Of a DNA stretch of 47,323 nt, positions 1-9,106 are shown one piece after another; the stretch's first letter is position 1; each line of letters starts with the position of its first letter. Under the pieces are notes generated by a model that saw only the letters and a program-made list of their open reading frames with translations, was not told where the DNA came from and searched no databases. The position numbers were made by a program, and so were the translations under genes. Origin of the DNA: Nitriliruptoraceae bacterium (GTDB taxonomy: Bacteria > Actinomycetota > Nitriliruptoria > Nitriliruptorales > Nitriliruptoraceae); NCBI GenBank assembly GCA_003565155.1, contig PXDB01000067.1, forward strand, positions 1 to 47,323, given 5' to 3'.

Positions 1-344
1 CCCCGGATGATCTCCGCGCCGTAGCCGCCCATGTTGATCCCCAGCGCGATCGCACCGAGCACGGCCACGGAGCGACCACGCAACCAGGGGATCAGGTCCC
101 CGAGCAGGATCGGGATCGCGATCACCAGGATGGTCAGCAGGATGATCGCGGAGATGCCGCGGGCGAACTCCACGAACCCGAAGGACAGCCCGCGAACCCA
201 GCGCCGCTGCGAGAGCCGTCCCACGCCCACCACCAGGGAGAGGAAGATCCCCAGGGCGAAGGCGCCCGCCAGGATCTGGAGCGTCGCGAGCGTGCCGTTC
301 CACAGCTGTGCGTACTGGCCCGGTGTCAGCACCAGATCTCCCAC
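1..344 (-). CDS. ehuC: Amino-acid/ectoine-type ABC transporter permease, N-terminal part (EhuC-like)
   Basis: Inner-membrane permease of a polar amino acid / ectoine ABC importer, cut by the left window edge after about 114 residues. I read it from a GTG start preceded by GAAAGG six bases upstream. The N-terminal part shows a hydrophobic first segment around residues 16-40, a conserved FVEFARG stretch (the usual ELFRG of this family), a second membrane segment, and a segment ending NMGGYGAEIIRG. That ending matches the LNxGAYxAEVVRG block of His/Glu/Gln/ectoine permeases and is close to EhuC. It lies 121 bases downstream of ehuB on the same strand, so both are probably one operon, with a strong hairpin in between. 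Substrate is inferred from the ehuB resemblance; a histidine or other amino-acid permease is the alternative. Confidence 0.75.
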   Translation of the reverse strand, partial: MGDLVLTPGQYAQLWNGTLATLQILAGAFALGIFLSLVVGVGRLSQRRWVRGLSFGFVEFARGISAIILLTILVIAIPILLGDLIPWLRGRSVAVLGAIALGINMGGYGAEIIR

Positions 345-416
345 GAGCAGCCTTTCTTCTGGACCGCGAGGCGGCGGCTGTGGACGGGGCGGGCCGGCGG
401 GACGTCGACACGGTCA

Positions 417-455
417 CGTCGGACCCCGGGGAGCCTAGGACCCCGGGGTCCGACG
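417..455 (-). terminator. Strong 15-bp hairpin between ehuB and ehuC
   Basis: Perfect inverted repeat: arms 417-431 (CGTCGGACCCCGGGG) and 441-455 with a 9-base loop. It starts 11 bases after the ehuB stop. No T tract follows on the minus strand. It is therefore more likely an mRNA-stabilising or attenuating stem, which would leave more binding protein than permease, than a full terminator. Confidence 0.65.
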
Positions 456-465
456 AGCGAGCGGG

Positions 466-1428
466 TCAGTCGAGGAAGTCCTCGAGGTTGAGGCTGTTGG
501 CGAGCTCGACGTCCTCGTCATCGAAGTCGTCGTACGCGGAGATGATCTCCATCGTGGTGCCGTCCTCGCGGAACTGGTTCAGCACCTCGTTGAAGGCGTC
601 GCGGAAGTCCTCATCGTCGAAGCCGTGGCCACCGCAGGGGAAGACCTCGTTGCCGTCCGCATCGACGGGGAAGAAGGGCTCGACGCCCTCGATGCCGTCG
701 CGGGCGGCCACCTGGGTGGAGACGGTGGCGGCGGTCCCGGTGACCACGTCGACCTCACCGGCCTCGAGCGCGCGGTACATCCCGTCGATGTCACCGAAGG
801 TCTCGACCTGCTCGTCCGGGACACCGGCGTCCTCGAGGTACTGGACCTCCACGGTGCCGGAGGCGACGGCCACGATGACGTCGGGGTTGTCGACCAGCGA
901 CTGGTAGTCGACGATGTCGAAGGGGTTGCCCTCGGCGACGGCCAGCGACTCCGAGACGCAGTAGTCAGGGTCGGAGAAGAAGATCTGCTGCGCGCGGTCC
1001 GGGGTGATGTACATACCGGCGGTGATCATGTCGAACTGGCCGGCCTGGAGACCACCGATCAGCTCACCGAACTCCACGACCTCGGCGTTCATCTCCTGGA
1101 TGCCGAGCTCGGCGAGCACGGCGCGGGCGACGTCGGGGGCGATGCCGGTCACCTCGCCGTCGTCATCGACGTACCCGAAGGGCACCTCGTTGGCGACACC
1201 GACGGTGATCGAGCCCGCTTCCTGCAGGTCAGCGAGCAGGCCGGTCGCCTCCGGGGCGTCGTCGTCGGCGGCCTCCTCGTCGTCGGTGACCTCCTCGGCA
1301 TCGGTGTCCTCGACGTCGTCGGCGACCTCCTCGCCGTTACAGGCCGCGGCGATCACCGCCAAAGACGCCAGCGCGACCGCGGTGCGCAGCATCCGGCTCC
1401 GCTTGCGGGTTCCGTTCGTGACTCTCAT
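466..1428 (-). CDS. ehuB: Ectoine/hydroxyectoine-type ABC transporter solute-binding lipoprotein (EhuB-like)
   Basis: Extracellular solute-binding protein of family 3, 320 residues. The start is ATG with GAGAGG about ten bases upstream. The frame stays open 22 codons further, but that stretch has no signal-peptide character. Residues 13-30 form a lipoprotein signal ending in LAVIAAAC (lipobox cysteine 30). A very acidic linker of about 33 residues rich in D and E follows, as seen in surface proteins of salt-adapted bacteria. The binding domain carries VGVANEVPFGYV, EFGELIGGLQAGQFD and AGMYITPDRAQQ, matching EhuB of actinobacteria and rhizobia (NEAPYGYV, GLIPGLQAGxFD, AGMxIxPER). Its location just downstream of the hut operon leaves histidine or a related compound as an alternative ligand. 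It has its own promoter. Confidence 0.8.
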   Translation of the reverse strand: MRVTNGTRKRSRMLRTAVALASLAVIAAACNGEEVADDVEDTDAEEVTDDEEAADDDAPEATGLLADLQEAGSITVGVANEVPFGYVDDDGEVTGIAPDVARAVLAELGIQEMNAEVVEFGELIGGLQAGQFDMITAGMYITPDRAQQIFFSDPDYCVSESLAVAEGNPFDIVDYQSLVDNPDVIVAVASGTVEVQYLEDAGVPDEQVETFGDIDGMYRALEAGEVDVVTGTAATVSTQVAARDGIEGVEPFFPVDADGNEVFPCGGHGFDDEDFRDAFNEVLNQFREDGTTMEIISAYDDFDDEDVELANSLNLEDFLD

Positions 1429-1786
1429 GGATCTGATCCTCTCGATGTCTCGATCGTGCTCTTGCTCGGGCGTCGTAGCCACCGACCACGGCATCGGGGC
1501 ACGTCGGTGCTCCCCGCCATCGGGCGTTGACGCCCGGCAGCGGATGGGGCTCGTTCCTTCACGGTGTGCGGCACGTGGGGCGGGGTCGCGTGTGGGTGTG
1601 CTGCGACCCTCGGCGGAAGGTGCTGCGAGGTACGGGCGGGGGCGCCACCGAGGCTCGGTCGGCGCACCGATGCGGAACCGCCTGTACGTCCTGCGTGCCG
1701 TGATCCGTTGGGGCTCCGTCCGTGGCTGTTCGGCGATACTAGGAAGCCACCCGGAAGCTGTCCACTAGCGCGGTCGTACGCCGGCC
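1429..1786. other. Intergenic region: ehuB promoter and long leader
   Basis: A 358-base stretch without a convincing gene between the hutI stop and the ehuB start. It holds a minus-strand promoter at 1736-1764 and about 300 bases of predicted untranslated leader. Within the leader are stems at 1603-1609/1583-1589 (GGGTCGC with GCGACCC) and a short GGGCG/CGCCC hairpin near 1522-1535. I recognise no known riboswitch class by eye. Confidence 0.5.
1736..1764 (-). promoter_or_regulatory. Predicted housekeeping-sigma promoter for ehuB
   Basis: On the minus strand the -35 box TGGACA (1764-1759) is separated by exactly 17 bases from the -10 box TAGTAT (1741-1736). Both differ from consensus by one or two bases, which is strong for such a GC-rich genome. 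Transcription would begin near 1729, giving a leader of about 300 bases before the ehuB ATG. Confidence 0.55.
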
Positions 1787-2959
1787 TCAGGCGTCGGGCG
1801 GAGCGAGGGGCCCTGCCAGCGGCACCCCGGGCCGGTACGCCAGGTGCAGATGGTTCGGTGCGTCCAGCACCGTCAACCACGCCGCGGCACCGACGCCGAG
1901 GTGGCCGACGTCGTGCCGGCGCAGCGCCACCGCACCGCCACGGGTGGCGGCCCACACCGCCTCGGACGGCGTGAGCCCGCACTCCCGGACGGCCAGGGCG
2001 ATCGCGAAGGGCATCGAGGTGGTGAAGGAGGTCCCCGGGTTGCAGTCGGTGGCCACCGCAACGGTGGCGCCCGCATCGATCAGCGCCCGAGCGTCGGGGT
2101 AGACCGGCGACCGCGTGGAGAAGTCGGCTCCCGGCACCAGGGTCGCGACGGTGCCGGCGTCCGCCAGGGCGTGCACGTCCTCGCGGGTCAGGTGGGTGCA
2201 GTGGTCGGCCGAGGCCGCACCCAGCTCGCACGCCAGCTGCACCCCCGGGCCGTAGCGCAACTGGTTGGCGTGCACCCGGGCCCCGAGGCCGACCGCCATC
2301 CCGGCGGTGAGCACCTCGCGGGCCTGGTCGGCGTCGAAGGCGCCCTCCTCCACGAACACATCCACCCACCGCGCCAGCGGCGCACAGACCTCGAGCATCC
2401 CACCGGTGACCAGCGACACGTAGGCGTCGACGTCGCCGTCGAAGGCTGCGGGCACCACGTGGGCGCCGAGGTAGGTGGTCTCCTCGGTGAGCCCCGCCGC
2501 GACCTCCAGGCAGCGCCGCTCGGTGTCGACGTCGCCGCCGTAGCCGGACTTGATCTCCACGACGCCGGTGCCCTGGCGGCGCATCTCCTGCACCAGCGCC
2601 GTCGCACGCTCCGCGAGCTGTGCGGTGTCGGCGGCGCGGGTCGCCGCCATCGTCGAGCGGATGCCACCGGCCTCGTACGGCTCACCGGCCATGCGGGCGG
2701 CGAACTCCGCGGACCGGTCACCGCCGAACACGACGTGGCTGTGGCTGTCCACGAAGCCGGGCAGCACGCAGCGCGGGCCCACCTCGACCCGGTGGTCGGT
2801 CGCCGGCGCGCGGCCGGCGTCGCCGACCCAGACGACCACCCCGTCCTCCACCACCACCGCGGCGTCGGTGCGCACGCCCAGGGGGCTGCCGTCACCGAGC
2901 TCCGGCACGCAGGTGACCAGCTCGCCGATCCGGTCGTAGCAGATGCTCGCCGCCGTCAC
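1787..2959 (-). CDS. hutI: Imidazolonepropionase
   Basis: Cytoplasmic metal-dependent amidohydrolase that opens 4-imidazolone-5-propionate to N-formimidoyl-L-glutamate, step three of histidine degradation. 390 residues, normal for the family. Visible motifs are the metal-binding HSH at 73-75 ([16 protein letters not shown]), EIKSGYG around 135-141, GAHVVP, VHANQ, a SADHCTHL block and [10 protein letters not shown] near the C-terminus (metal Asp). The GTG start overlaps the stop of hutF as GTGA, so translation is coupled. It is the last gene of the hutH-hutU-amidase-hutF-hutI operon. Confidence 0.95.
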   Translation of the reverse strand: MTAASICYDRIGELVTCVPELGDGSPLGVRTDAAVVVEDGVVVWVGDAGRAPATDHRVEVGPRCVLPGFVDSHSHVVFGGDRSAEFAARMAGEPYEAGGIRSTMAATRAADTAQLAERATALVQEMRRQGTGVVEIKSGYGGDVDTERRCLEVAAGLTEETTYLGAHVVPAAFDGDVDAYVSLVTGGMLEVCAPLARWVDVFVEEGAFDADQAREVLTAGMAVGLGARVHANQLRYGPGVQLACELGAASADHCTHLTREDVHALADAGTVATLVPGADFSTRSPVYPDARALIDAGATVAVATDCNPGTSFTTSMPFAIALAVRECGLTPSEAVWAATRGGAVALRRHDVGHLGVGAAAWLTVLDAPNHLHLAYRPGVPLAGPLAPPDA

Positions 2960-4320
2960 GCACCCGCCTCCCGCGCGCCGGCGATGGCCGTCGCGAGCGC
3001 CCCGCCGACGTCGCCCATGGTGTGATGACCCCCGGCGACGACGACACGGCCGTCGACGACGACGTGGGTGACGTCCTCCGCGCGCGCGCCGAACACCACC
3101 GCCGCAGCGGCCGTCACCGGATCGGCACCGGCGGTACGGACGCTGTCGAGCCCTACCGTGACCAGGTCGGCCCGTGCCCCGGTCTCGAGCCGCCCGGCGT
3201 CGGCGAAACCCAGCGCCGCCTGACCCTCCGGCCCGAGAGCGGTCAGCAGGGCGTCGGCGTCCAGGTGTCCGCGCCGACCCGTGGCCAGCCGCTGGTCCCA
3301 CTCGGCGCGCCGGGCCTCCTCGAAGGGGTCGGTGCTGGCGTGGCTGTCGGTGCCGAGCGTCAACGGCACCCCGGCGCCCACCAGCGCCGCAGTGGGGCCG
3401 ATCCCATCCGCCAGGGCCGCCTCGGTGGTCGGGCAGAGGCCGAGCCGGCTCCGTGCGCGGGCGAGCTCATCGAGGTCATCGGCGGCCAGGTGGGTGGCGT
3501 GCACCACGGTGGTCCGCGGACCGAGCACGCCCGCGGCGGCGAGCAGGGCGGTGGGGGTCCGGCCCGTCGCTGCCAGACACGCGGCGTTCTCCGCGGGTTG
3601 CTCTGACAGGTGCACGTGCAGGGGCGCGTCGTGGGCGGCAGCCCAGGCCGCGACGATCCCGAGACCGTCCGGTGGCACGGCGCGCACGGAGTGGGCGGCC
3701 GCACCCACCACGACCCGCCCGTCGCCACCGTGGGCGCGGTGCAGGTCCTCCACACGGGCAGCCCACCGGGGCCCATCCCCGTCACCGAAGCGGCGCTGTA
3801 CCCCCTCCAGGGGTGCCCCGAAGCCACCGGCGAGGTAGCAGGTGTCGATGAGGCACAGCCGGATCCCGGCGTCCTCGGCGGCGGCCACCAGCGCGTGGCC
3901 CATGGCGTTCGGATCGGTGTAGGGCCGGCCGTCCGGCCCGTGGTGGAGGTAGTGGAACTCCCCCACCGAGGTCCAGCCGGCCAGGACCAGCTCCGCGTAG
4001 GTGGCCCGTGCCAGCGCGTAGAGCGCGTCGGGATCGAGCGCCCCCGCGAGGGCGTACATGCGCTCGCGCCAGCCCCAGAAGCTGTCGGCGCCCGGCGCCT
4101 CGGCCGCGCCGCGCAGCGCCCGGTGGAACACATGGCTGTGGACGTTGGCGAGGCCGGGCAGGGTCAGGCCCGGGAGGGACACCACCTCGGCGTCATCGAC
4201 CGCCGACCCCGCGCCGGCCGACGCCACGTCGGTGATGCGTCCGTCGGTCACCGTGATCACCACGTCGGGGGTGATGCCGGTGTCCGGGAGCCAGGCCAGC
4301 TCGCAGCGGTACCGGGTCAT
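2956..4320 (-). CDS. hutF: Formimidoylglutamate deiminase
   Basis: Cytoplasmic amidohydrolase that converts N-formimidoyl-L-glutamate to N-formyl-L-glutamate plus ammonia, the five-step branch of histidine degradation. 454 residues. HSH at 61-63 ([15 protein letters not shown]), [28 protein letters not shown] and TLGTDSHAS are the zinc-site and substrate blocks of HutF. The ATG overlaps the stop of the upstream M20 amidase (ATGA) and the stop overlaps the hutI start (GTGA). The presence of HutF means a formylglutamate deformylase is needed; the only candidate in the operon is the adjacent M20 enzyme. Confidence 0.93.
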   Translation of the reverse strand: MTRYRCELAWLPDTGITPDVVITVTDGRITDVASAGAGSAVDDAEVVSLPGLTLPGLANVHSHVFHRALRGAAEAPGADSFWGWRERMYALAGALDPDALYALARATYAELVLAGWTSVGEFHYLHHGPDGRPYTDPNAMGHALVAAAEDAGIRLCLIDTCYLAGGFGAPLEGVQRRFGDGDGPRWAARVEDLHRAHGGDGRVVVGAAAHSVRAVPPDGLGIVAAWAAAHDAPLHVHLSEQPAENAACLAATGRTPTALLAAAGVLGPRTTVVHATHLAADDLDELARARSRLGLCPTTEAALADGIGPTAALVGAGVPLTLGTDSHASTDPFEEARRAEWDQRLATGRRGHLDADALLTALGPEGQAALGFADAGRLETGARADLVTVGLDSVRTAGADPVTAAAAVVFGARAEDVTHVVVDGRVVVAGGHHTMGDVGGALATAIAGAREAGA

Positions 4321-5597
4321 GGCGCACCCCGCCGGGTCTGGTCGATGCCGAGCAGGTCGGCCAGCACCGCGGTCAGCGCCCGCACCCCGACCAGGCAGTC
4401 GGCGGTCTCCGCGTGCTCCTCGGGCGCGTGGGACACGCCGGTCGGGTTGCGGACGTGCAGCATCGCGGTGGGCACCCCCGCCGCCGCCAGGATGCCGGCG
4501 TCATGCCCCGCGCCAGTGGCGAGCCGGGGCGGGGGTGCACCGACGATCCCCCCCACCACCCCGGCCAGGCGGTCGGCCAGGTCCCGGTCGAGCACGACCG
4601 GCGGGCTGAAGGACTCCTCCACCGCCCTGACCCCGATCTCGCGCTCGAGCTCGGTGACCAGGGCCCGCACCTCCGCGGCCCCGTCGGCACGGGCGTCGAG
4701 CCAGGCCCGCACCTCGGCGGGGATGGCGTTGACGGCGTTGGGGGTGGCCACCACCCGCCCGACCGTGGCGACCACGTCGGCACGGCCCCGCCGTGCGGCC
4801 GCATCCCGTGCCGCCAGCACGAGACGTGCGTGGGCCAGCATGGGGTCGTCGCGGTCCTCCAGCCGGGTCGTGCCGGCGTGGTCGGCCCGACCCGCGAGAT
4901 CGAACCGCCACCGCCCGTGGGGACGGATGGCGCTGCCGACCGCCACGGGCGCGCCGAGGTCGATCAGCGCGCGGCCCTGCTCGATGTGGAGCTCGACGAA
5001 GACGCCCATGGCTGCCACGCGCGCCGGCGCGGGGCCCACCGCAGCGGGGTCGCGGCCGGTGGCGGCCAGCACCTCGGCCAGGGTGCGGCCGTCCGCGTCG
5101 GTGCGTGCCAGCGCGGCCTCCGGCGCGAGCTGGCCGGTGAGCAGCCGCGAGCCGGCGCACGCGACCCCGAAACGGGCGCCCTCCTCCTCGGCGAAGGCGA
5201 CGACGGCCAGGGGCCGGCGGGGTGGGGTGGCCCCCACCTCGACGCGGCGTTGCAGCGCGTCGACGGCCAGCAGCGCGCTGACCACACCGAGCGGCCCGTC
5301 GAAGGCGCCGCCGCGTGGGACCGAGTCGAGGTGGCTGCCGGTGACCACGGCGCGCCGGTCGTCGTGGGCACCCGGTGCGGGGGGATCTCCCCACCACGCC
5401 CACAGGTTCCCGGTGCGGTCCTCCTCCACCGCAAGGCCCCGCGCCTCGGCCGTGGACCGGAACCACTCGCGCAGCTCGAGCTCCGCCGCACCGAAGGCGA
5501 ACCGGCGGTACCCGCCCGCCGGGTCGCGGCCGATCGGCGCGAGCTCGGCCCACAGGCGCTGGAATCCCGCCCCCGTGTCGCTGTCGACCCCGGTCAT
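4317..5597 (-). CDS. M20-family amidohydrolase (allantoate/N-carbamoyl amino acid hydrolase type), hut-linked
   Basis: Binuclear-metal amidase of the AllC / N-carbamoyl-L-amino-acid hydrolase branch of peptidase family M20, 426 residues. Motifs in order: [15 protein letters not shown] (metal His and Asp), [11 protein letters not shown] (catalytic Glu pair), ELHIEQG (metal His), [16 protein letters not shown] (dimerisation-domain substrate site), ATGAGHDA and VSHAPEEH. The start is the ATG overlapping the hutU stop (ATGA); the frame extends upstream only through hutU. It sits between hutU and hutF, with overlaps on both sides. I infer that it removes the formyl group from N-formyl-L-glutamate, replacing HutG. 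The Streptomyces hut cluster, as I recall, also carries such a gene annotated as allantoate amidohydrolase. Allantoate itself is an unlikely substrate here because no ureide genes are present. Confidence 0.88.
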   Translation of the reverse strand: MTGVDSDTGAGFQRLWAELAPIGRDPAGGYRRFAFGAAELELREWFRSTAEARGLAVEEDRTGNLWAWWGDPPAPGAHDDRRAVVTGSHLDSVPRGGAFDGPLGVVSALLAVDALQRRVEVGATPPRRPLAVVAFAEEEGARFGVACAGSRLLTGQLAPEAALARTDADGRTLAEVLAATGRDPAAVGPAPARVAAMGVFVELHIEQGRALIDLGAPVAVGSAIRPHGRWRFDLAGRADHAGTTRLEDRDDPMLAHARLVLAARDAAARRGRADVVATVGRVVATPNAVNAIPAEVRAWLDARADGAAEVRALVTELEREIGVRAVEESFSPPVVLDRDLADRLAGVVGGIVGAPPPRLATGAGHDAGILAAAGVPTAMLHVRNPTGVSHAPEEHAETADCLVGVRALTAVLADLLGIDQTRRGAP

Positions 5598-7276
5598 GTC
5601 GGCCCCATGTCCGCGGGTGCCGACCCCTCGCGCATCGGGACGCGCAGCCCCCTGGCCACCGCGGCCTCCTCCGCCGCCGCGTAGCCGGCGTCCACGTGCC
5701 GGAGCACCCCCATGGCGGGATCGTTGGTGAGCACCCGCTCGAGCTTGGCGGCCGCCAGCGGCGTGCCGTCGGCGACGGTGACCTGCCCGGCGTGGATCGA
5801 GCGGCCCATGCCGACCCCGCCACCGTGGTGGATCGACACCCAGGACGCACCCGAGGCGACGTTGACCATCGCGTTGAGCAGCGGCCAGTCGGCGATCGCG
5901 TCGGAGCCGTCGCGCATCGCCTCGGTCTCCCGGTAGGGGGAGGCCACCGACCCGCCATCGAGGTGGTCCCGGCCGATCACGATGGGCGCCGACACCTGCC
6001 CGGAGGCCACGAGGTCGTTGAAGGCGAGCCCGGCGCGGTCCCGCTCGCCGGACCCGAGCCAGCAGATCCTGGCCGGCAGCCCCTGGTAGGCCACCCGCTC
6101 CCCCGCCAGGGTGATCCACCGGCGCAGGTGGTCGTCCTCGCCGAACAGCTCCAGGATCGCCCGGTCGGTGGCGGCGATGTCCGCCGCATCGCCGGACAGC
6201 GCCGCCCACCGGAAGGGCCCCTTGCCGGCGCAGAACAGCGGCCGGATGTAGGCGGGCACGAAGCCGGGGAAGTCGAAGGCCCGCGCGCAGCCGCCCTCGC
6301 GGGCCTCGGACCGCAGCGAGTTGCCGTAGTCGAACACCTCGGCGCCGCCGTCGAGGTAGCCGACCATCGCCGCGACGTGGGCCGCCATGGAGGCCCGTGC
6401 CCGCTCGGTGAAGGCGGCCGGGTCCTGCTCCCGCTCGTGGTGCCAGTCCTCGAACGCGCAGTCGGCGGGCAGGTAGGCCAGGGGGTCGTGGGCGGAGGTC
6501 TGATCGGTGACGACATCGATCGCCACCCCGCGGCGCAGCAGCTCCGGTACGACCACCGCGGCGTTGCCGAGCAGCCCCACCGACAGCGGCGTGCGGTCAC
6601 GACGCGCCTGCTCGATGCGGGCGATGGCGTCATCGAGGTCGTCGGCGGCGACGTCGAGGTAGCGGTCCGCCAGCCTGCGCTCGATGCGGGAGGGGTCGCA
6701 CTCCACCACCAGGGCGACGCCACCGTGCATGGTGACCGCCAGGGGCTGCGCACCGCCCATGCCACCGAGCCCGGCGGTCAGCGTCACCGTGCCCGTCAGG
6801 CTGCCCCCGAACCGCTGGGCGGCCACGGCACCGAAGGTCTCGTAGGTGCCCTGCAGGATCCCCTGGGTCCCGATGTAGATCCAGGAGCCGGCCGTCATCT
6901 GGCCGTACATCGTCAGCCCCAGGGCGTCGTGGCGGCGGAACTCCTCCCAGCTCGCCCAGTCGGGCACGAGGTTGGCGTTGGCGATGAGGACCCGCGGCGC
7001 CCACTCGTGGGTCCGGAGCACGCCCACGGGGCGCCCCGACTGCACGAGCAGGGTCTCGTCGTCGGCGAGGCGGTGCAGGGTCCGCTGGATCGCGGCGTAG
7101 GAGGGCCAGTCGCGGGCGGCCTTGCCGGTCCCGCCGTAGACGACCAGCTCCTCGGGGTGCTCCGCCACGGCCGGGTCGAGGTTGTTGGCCAGCATCCGCG
7201 AGGCGGCCTCCTGCCCCCAGCCGGGTGCGGTGCGCTGGCCTCCGCGGGGTGCGGTGATGGTGGGTGGGACATCCAT
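5594..7276 (-). CDS. hutU: Urocanate hydratase
   Basis: NAD-dependent urocanase, step two of histidine degradation, converting urocanate to imidazolonepropionate in the cytoplasm. 560 residues, the normal length. It shows [18 protein letters not shown], the NAD-binding loop [12 protein letters not shown], and the signature DYGNSLR ... [16 protein letters not shown] followed by the catalytic Cys and GKGPFRW. The ATG start has a strong GGAGGAGAGG ribosome site nine bases upstream. It lies 41 bases downstream of hutH and overlaps the M20 amidase gene by ATGA. Confidence 0.96.
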   Translation of the reverse strand: MDVPPTITAPRGGQRTAPGWGQEAASRMLANNLDPAVAEHPEELVVYGGTGKAARDWPSYAAIQRTLHRLADDETLLVQSGRPVGVLRTHEWAPRVLIANANLVPDWASWEEFRRHDALGLTMYGQMTAGSWIYIGTQGILQGTYETFGAVAAQRFGGSLTGTVTLTAGLGGMGGAQPLAVTMHGGVALVVECDPSRIERRLADRYLDVAADDLDDAIARIEQARRDRTPLSVGLLGNAAVVVPELLRRGVAIDVVTDQTSAHDPLAYLPADCAFEDWHHEREQDPAAFTERARASMAAHVAAMVGYLDGGAEVFDYGNSLRSEAREGGCARAFDFPGFVPAYIRPLFCAGKGPFRWAALSGDAADIAATDRAILELFGEDDHLRRWITLAGERVAYQGLPARICWLGSGERDRAGLAFNDLVASGQVSAPIVIGRDHLDGGSVASPYRETEAMRDGSDAIADWPLLNAMVNVASGASWVSIHHGGGVGMGRSIHAGQVTVADGTPLAAAKLERVLTNDPAMGVLRHVDAGYAAAEEAAVARGLRVPMREGSAPADMGPT

Positions 7277-7317
7277 CCGGGGGCCTCTCCTCCGAGGGCG
7301 GGCTCGTCGCCCGCACG

Positions 7318-8910
7318 TCAGTCCAGCGGACCGGTGACGGCCTCGACCGCCGTCAACAGGCGACCGTCGACGACGAGCCGGTACGCGGCCTCGATCTCCG
7401 GTGCCACGTGCCGGTCCGGCCCTGGCCCGGGGACGTGCTCGCGGAGCGCGTCCCTGGCGGCGGCGGTCGCCGGGGCCGGCGCCAGCGGCGCGCGGAGATC
7501 GAGCCCCCGCGCGGCGGTCAGCAGCTCGATCGCCAGGACCCGTGCGCATCCGTCGAGGGTGCGACGCAGCTTGCGTGCCGCGCCCCAACCCATGGACACG
7601 TGGTCCTCCTGCATCGCCGAGGAGGGGATCGAGTCCACCGATGCGGGCGTCGCCAGGCGCTTGCACTCGGCGACGATCGCCGCCTGGGTGTACTGGGCGA
7701 TCATGTACCCCGAGTCCACCCCGGGGTCGTCGGCCAGGAAGGGCGGCAGCCCCTGGTTGCGGTCGGTGTCGAGGAACCGGTCGGTACGACGCTCGGCGAT
7801 CGCGGTGAGGTCCGCGACGGACACGGCGAGGTGGTCGAGGACCTGCGCGATCGGGGCGCCGTGGAAGTTGCCGTTGGACTCGACCCTGCCATCGTCGAGG
7901 AGTGCCGGGTTGTCGATGGCGCTGGCCAGTTCGCGGTCGGCGACCGTGGCCGCGAAGGCGAGCAGGTCCCGCGCCGCGCCCGCCACCTGAGGTGCGCACC
8001 GCAGGGAGTAGGCGTCCTGGATTCGGGTGCAGTCGGGGGTGCGGTGGCTGTCCACGATGGCGGACCCGGCGAGCAGCCGACGCAGGTTGGCGGCGCTGGC
8101 CTGCTGGCCCGGGTGGGGCCGCAGCGCCATGACGTCCGCGGCGAAGACCCGATCGGTGGCCAGGAGCCCCTCGACGCTCATCGCCGCGGTGACGTCAGCG
8201 ACCCGCAGCAGGTCACCGAGATCGTGGCAGGCCAGGACCAACTGGCCCAGCATCCCGTCGGTGCCGTTGATCAGCGCGAGGCCCTCCTTGGCAGCGAGCG
8301 CGACCGGGGTCAGGCCGGCGGCCCGCAGCGCCTGCTCCGCGGGCCGCAACTGCCCCTCGGCGTCGCGCACCTCGCCCTCCCCCATCAGCGCCAGCGCCAC
8401 CGCCGACAGCGGCGCCAGGTCACCGGAGCAGCCGAGGCTGCCGTGCTCGGGGACCACCGGCGTGAGGCCCGCGTTGAGGAGCCCCGCCAGACCCTCGGCC
8501 ACCTCGGGGCGCACACCGGTGTGTCCCGAGGCCAGGGTGCGCAGCCGCAGCAGCATCATGGCGCGGACGACCTCGCGCTCCACCTCCGGCCCCGTCCCCG
8601 CGGCGTGGGAACGGATCAACGACCGTTGCAACTGGGCCCGCAGGGCCGCGGGGATGTGGCGGGTCGCCAGGGCCCCGAACCCGGTGGAGACGCCGTAGAC
8701 GGGCCGGTCGGCCGCCGCCAAGGCGTCGATGGCGGCACGCCCGGCCTGCAGCGCGGCTCGGGCCTGATCGTCGAGGTGGACCGACCAGCCGTGCCGGGCG
8801 ACCCCCACCACCTGCGCCTGCGCGAGCGGACCAGGCCCGACGTCGACACCGGCGGCGCCACCACCCGTTCGCCGGGGTGCTGCTCGCCCGTCGGCCGCCT
8901 GTTCCTGCAT
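7318..8910 (-). CDS. hutH: Histidine ammonia-lyase
   Basis: First enzyme of histidine degradation: deaminates L-histidine to trans-urocanate using the self-made MIO cofactor. 530 residues. The cofactor triad is Cys161-Ser162-Gly163 in [12 protein letters not shown], where most homologues have Ala-Ser-Gly. The active-site Tyr72 lies in [16 protein letters not shown], the [14 protein letters not shown] block and [17 protein letters not shown] are all present. The ATG chosen has a weak AGGA upstream and gives a 20-residue non-conserved tail before the fold starts at VDVGPGPL; no better start codon lies near that point. It is the first gene of the hut operon, divergent from an IclR regulator. Confidence 0.95.
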   Translation of the reverse strand: MQEQAADGRAAPRRTGGGAAGVDVGPGPLAQAQVVGVARHGWSVHLDDQARAALQAGRAAIDALAAADRPVYGVSTGFGALATRHIPAALRAQLQRSLIRSHAAGTGPEVEREVVRAMMLLRLRTLASGHTGVRPEVAEGLAGLLNAGLTPVVPEHGSLGCSGDLAPLSAVALALMGEGEVRDAEGQLRPAEQALRAAGLTPVALAAKEGLALINGTDGMLGQLVLACHDLGDLLRVADVTAAMSVEGLLATDRVFAADVMALRPHPGQQASAANLRRLLAGSAIVDSHRTPDCTRIQDAYSLRCAPQVAGAARDLLAFAATVADRELASAIDNPALLDDGRVESNGNFHGAPIAQVLDHLAVSVADLTAIAERRTDRFLDTDRNQGLPPFLADDPGVDSGYMIAQYTQAAIVAECKRLATPASVDSIPSSAMQEDHVSMGWGAARKLRRTLDGCARVLAIELLTAARGLDLRAPLAPAPATAAARDALREHVPGPGPDRHVAPEIEAAYRLVVDGRLLTAVEAVTGPLD

Positions 8911-8918
8911 CCGCGTGT

Positions 8919-8963
8919 CCTGGATCGCCCTGCCCTGGATCGCCCTGCCCTGGCTCGCCCTGC
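8919..8963. repeat. Three 15-bp tandem repeats in the hutH leader
   Basis: Units CCTGGATCGCCCTGC at 8919-8933 and 8934-8948 are identical. The third (8949-8963) differs by one base, and a broken fourth copy (CCTATCC) follows. They begin 9 bases upstream of the hutH start codon, so on the hutH message they lie in the 5' leader. Confidence 0.85.
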
Positions 8964-9010
8964 CCTATCCGACCACGGGTGGGGCCGAGGTGGAAGCACG
9001 GCACCCTCGC

Positions 9011-9032
9011 TAGAGTCTCGGATACGAGACTC
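9011..9032. promoter_or_regulatory. Perfect 20-bp dyad: probable IclR-regulator operator, overlapping a -10 box
   Basis: GAGTCTCG-GATA-CGAGACTC at 9013-9032 is a perfect 8+4+8 palindrome. It lies between hutH (minus) and the iclR-type gene (plus). TAGAGT at 9011-9016 resembles a plus-strand -10 box and overlaps the left arm. The shape fits an operator for the neighbouring IclR-family protein, controlling itself and possibly the hut operon. The binding is inferred. Confidence 0.55.
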
Positions 9033-9106
9033 CGCGCAGCGCACGGAGAGGGAACACCCGCCGACCGCTGCGTGGAGGTCGGCGTCGGCGCGGCATCGAA
9101 CGCAGG

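Noticed and set aside
1429-1735. Known riboswitch in the ehuB leader (glutamine, guanidine, glycine types)
   Set aside because: I could not find the conserved core motifs of these classes by eye; only generic stems are visible.
4317-6209. A longer M20 amidase starting 204 codons earlier
   Set aside because: The extension lies inside hutU in another frame; the ATGA overlap and the family length support 5597.
5375-7990. An 871-codon plus-strand open frame opposite hutU and hutH
   Set aside because: Antisense shadow of two well-recognised enzymes in a high-GC genome.
8919-8963. CRISPR-like array
   Set aside because: Units are 15 bp, contiguous and without spacers; no cas genes are nearby.
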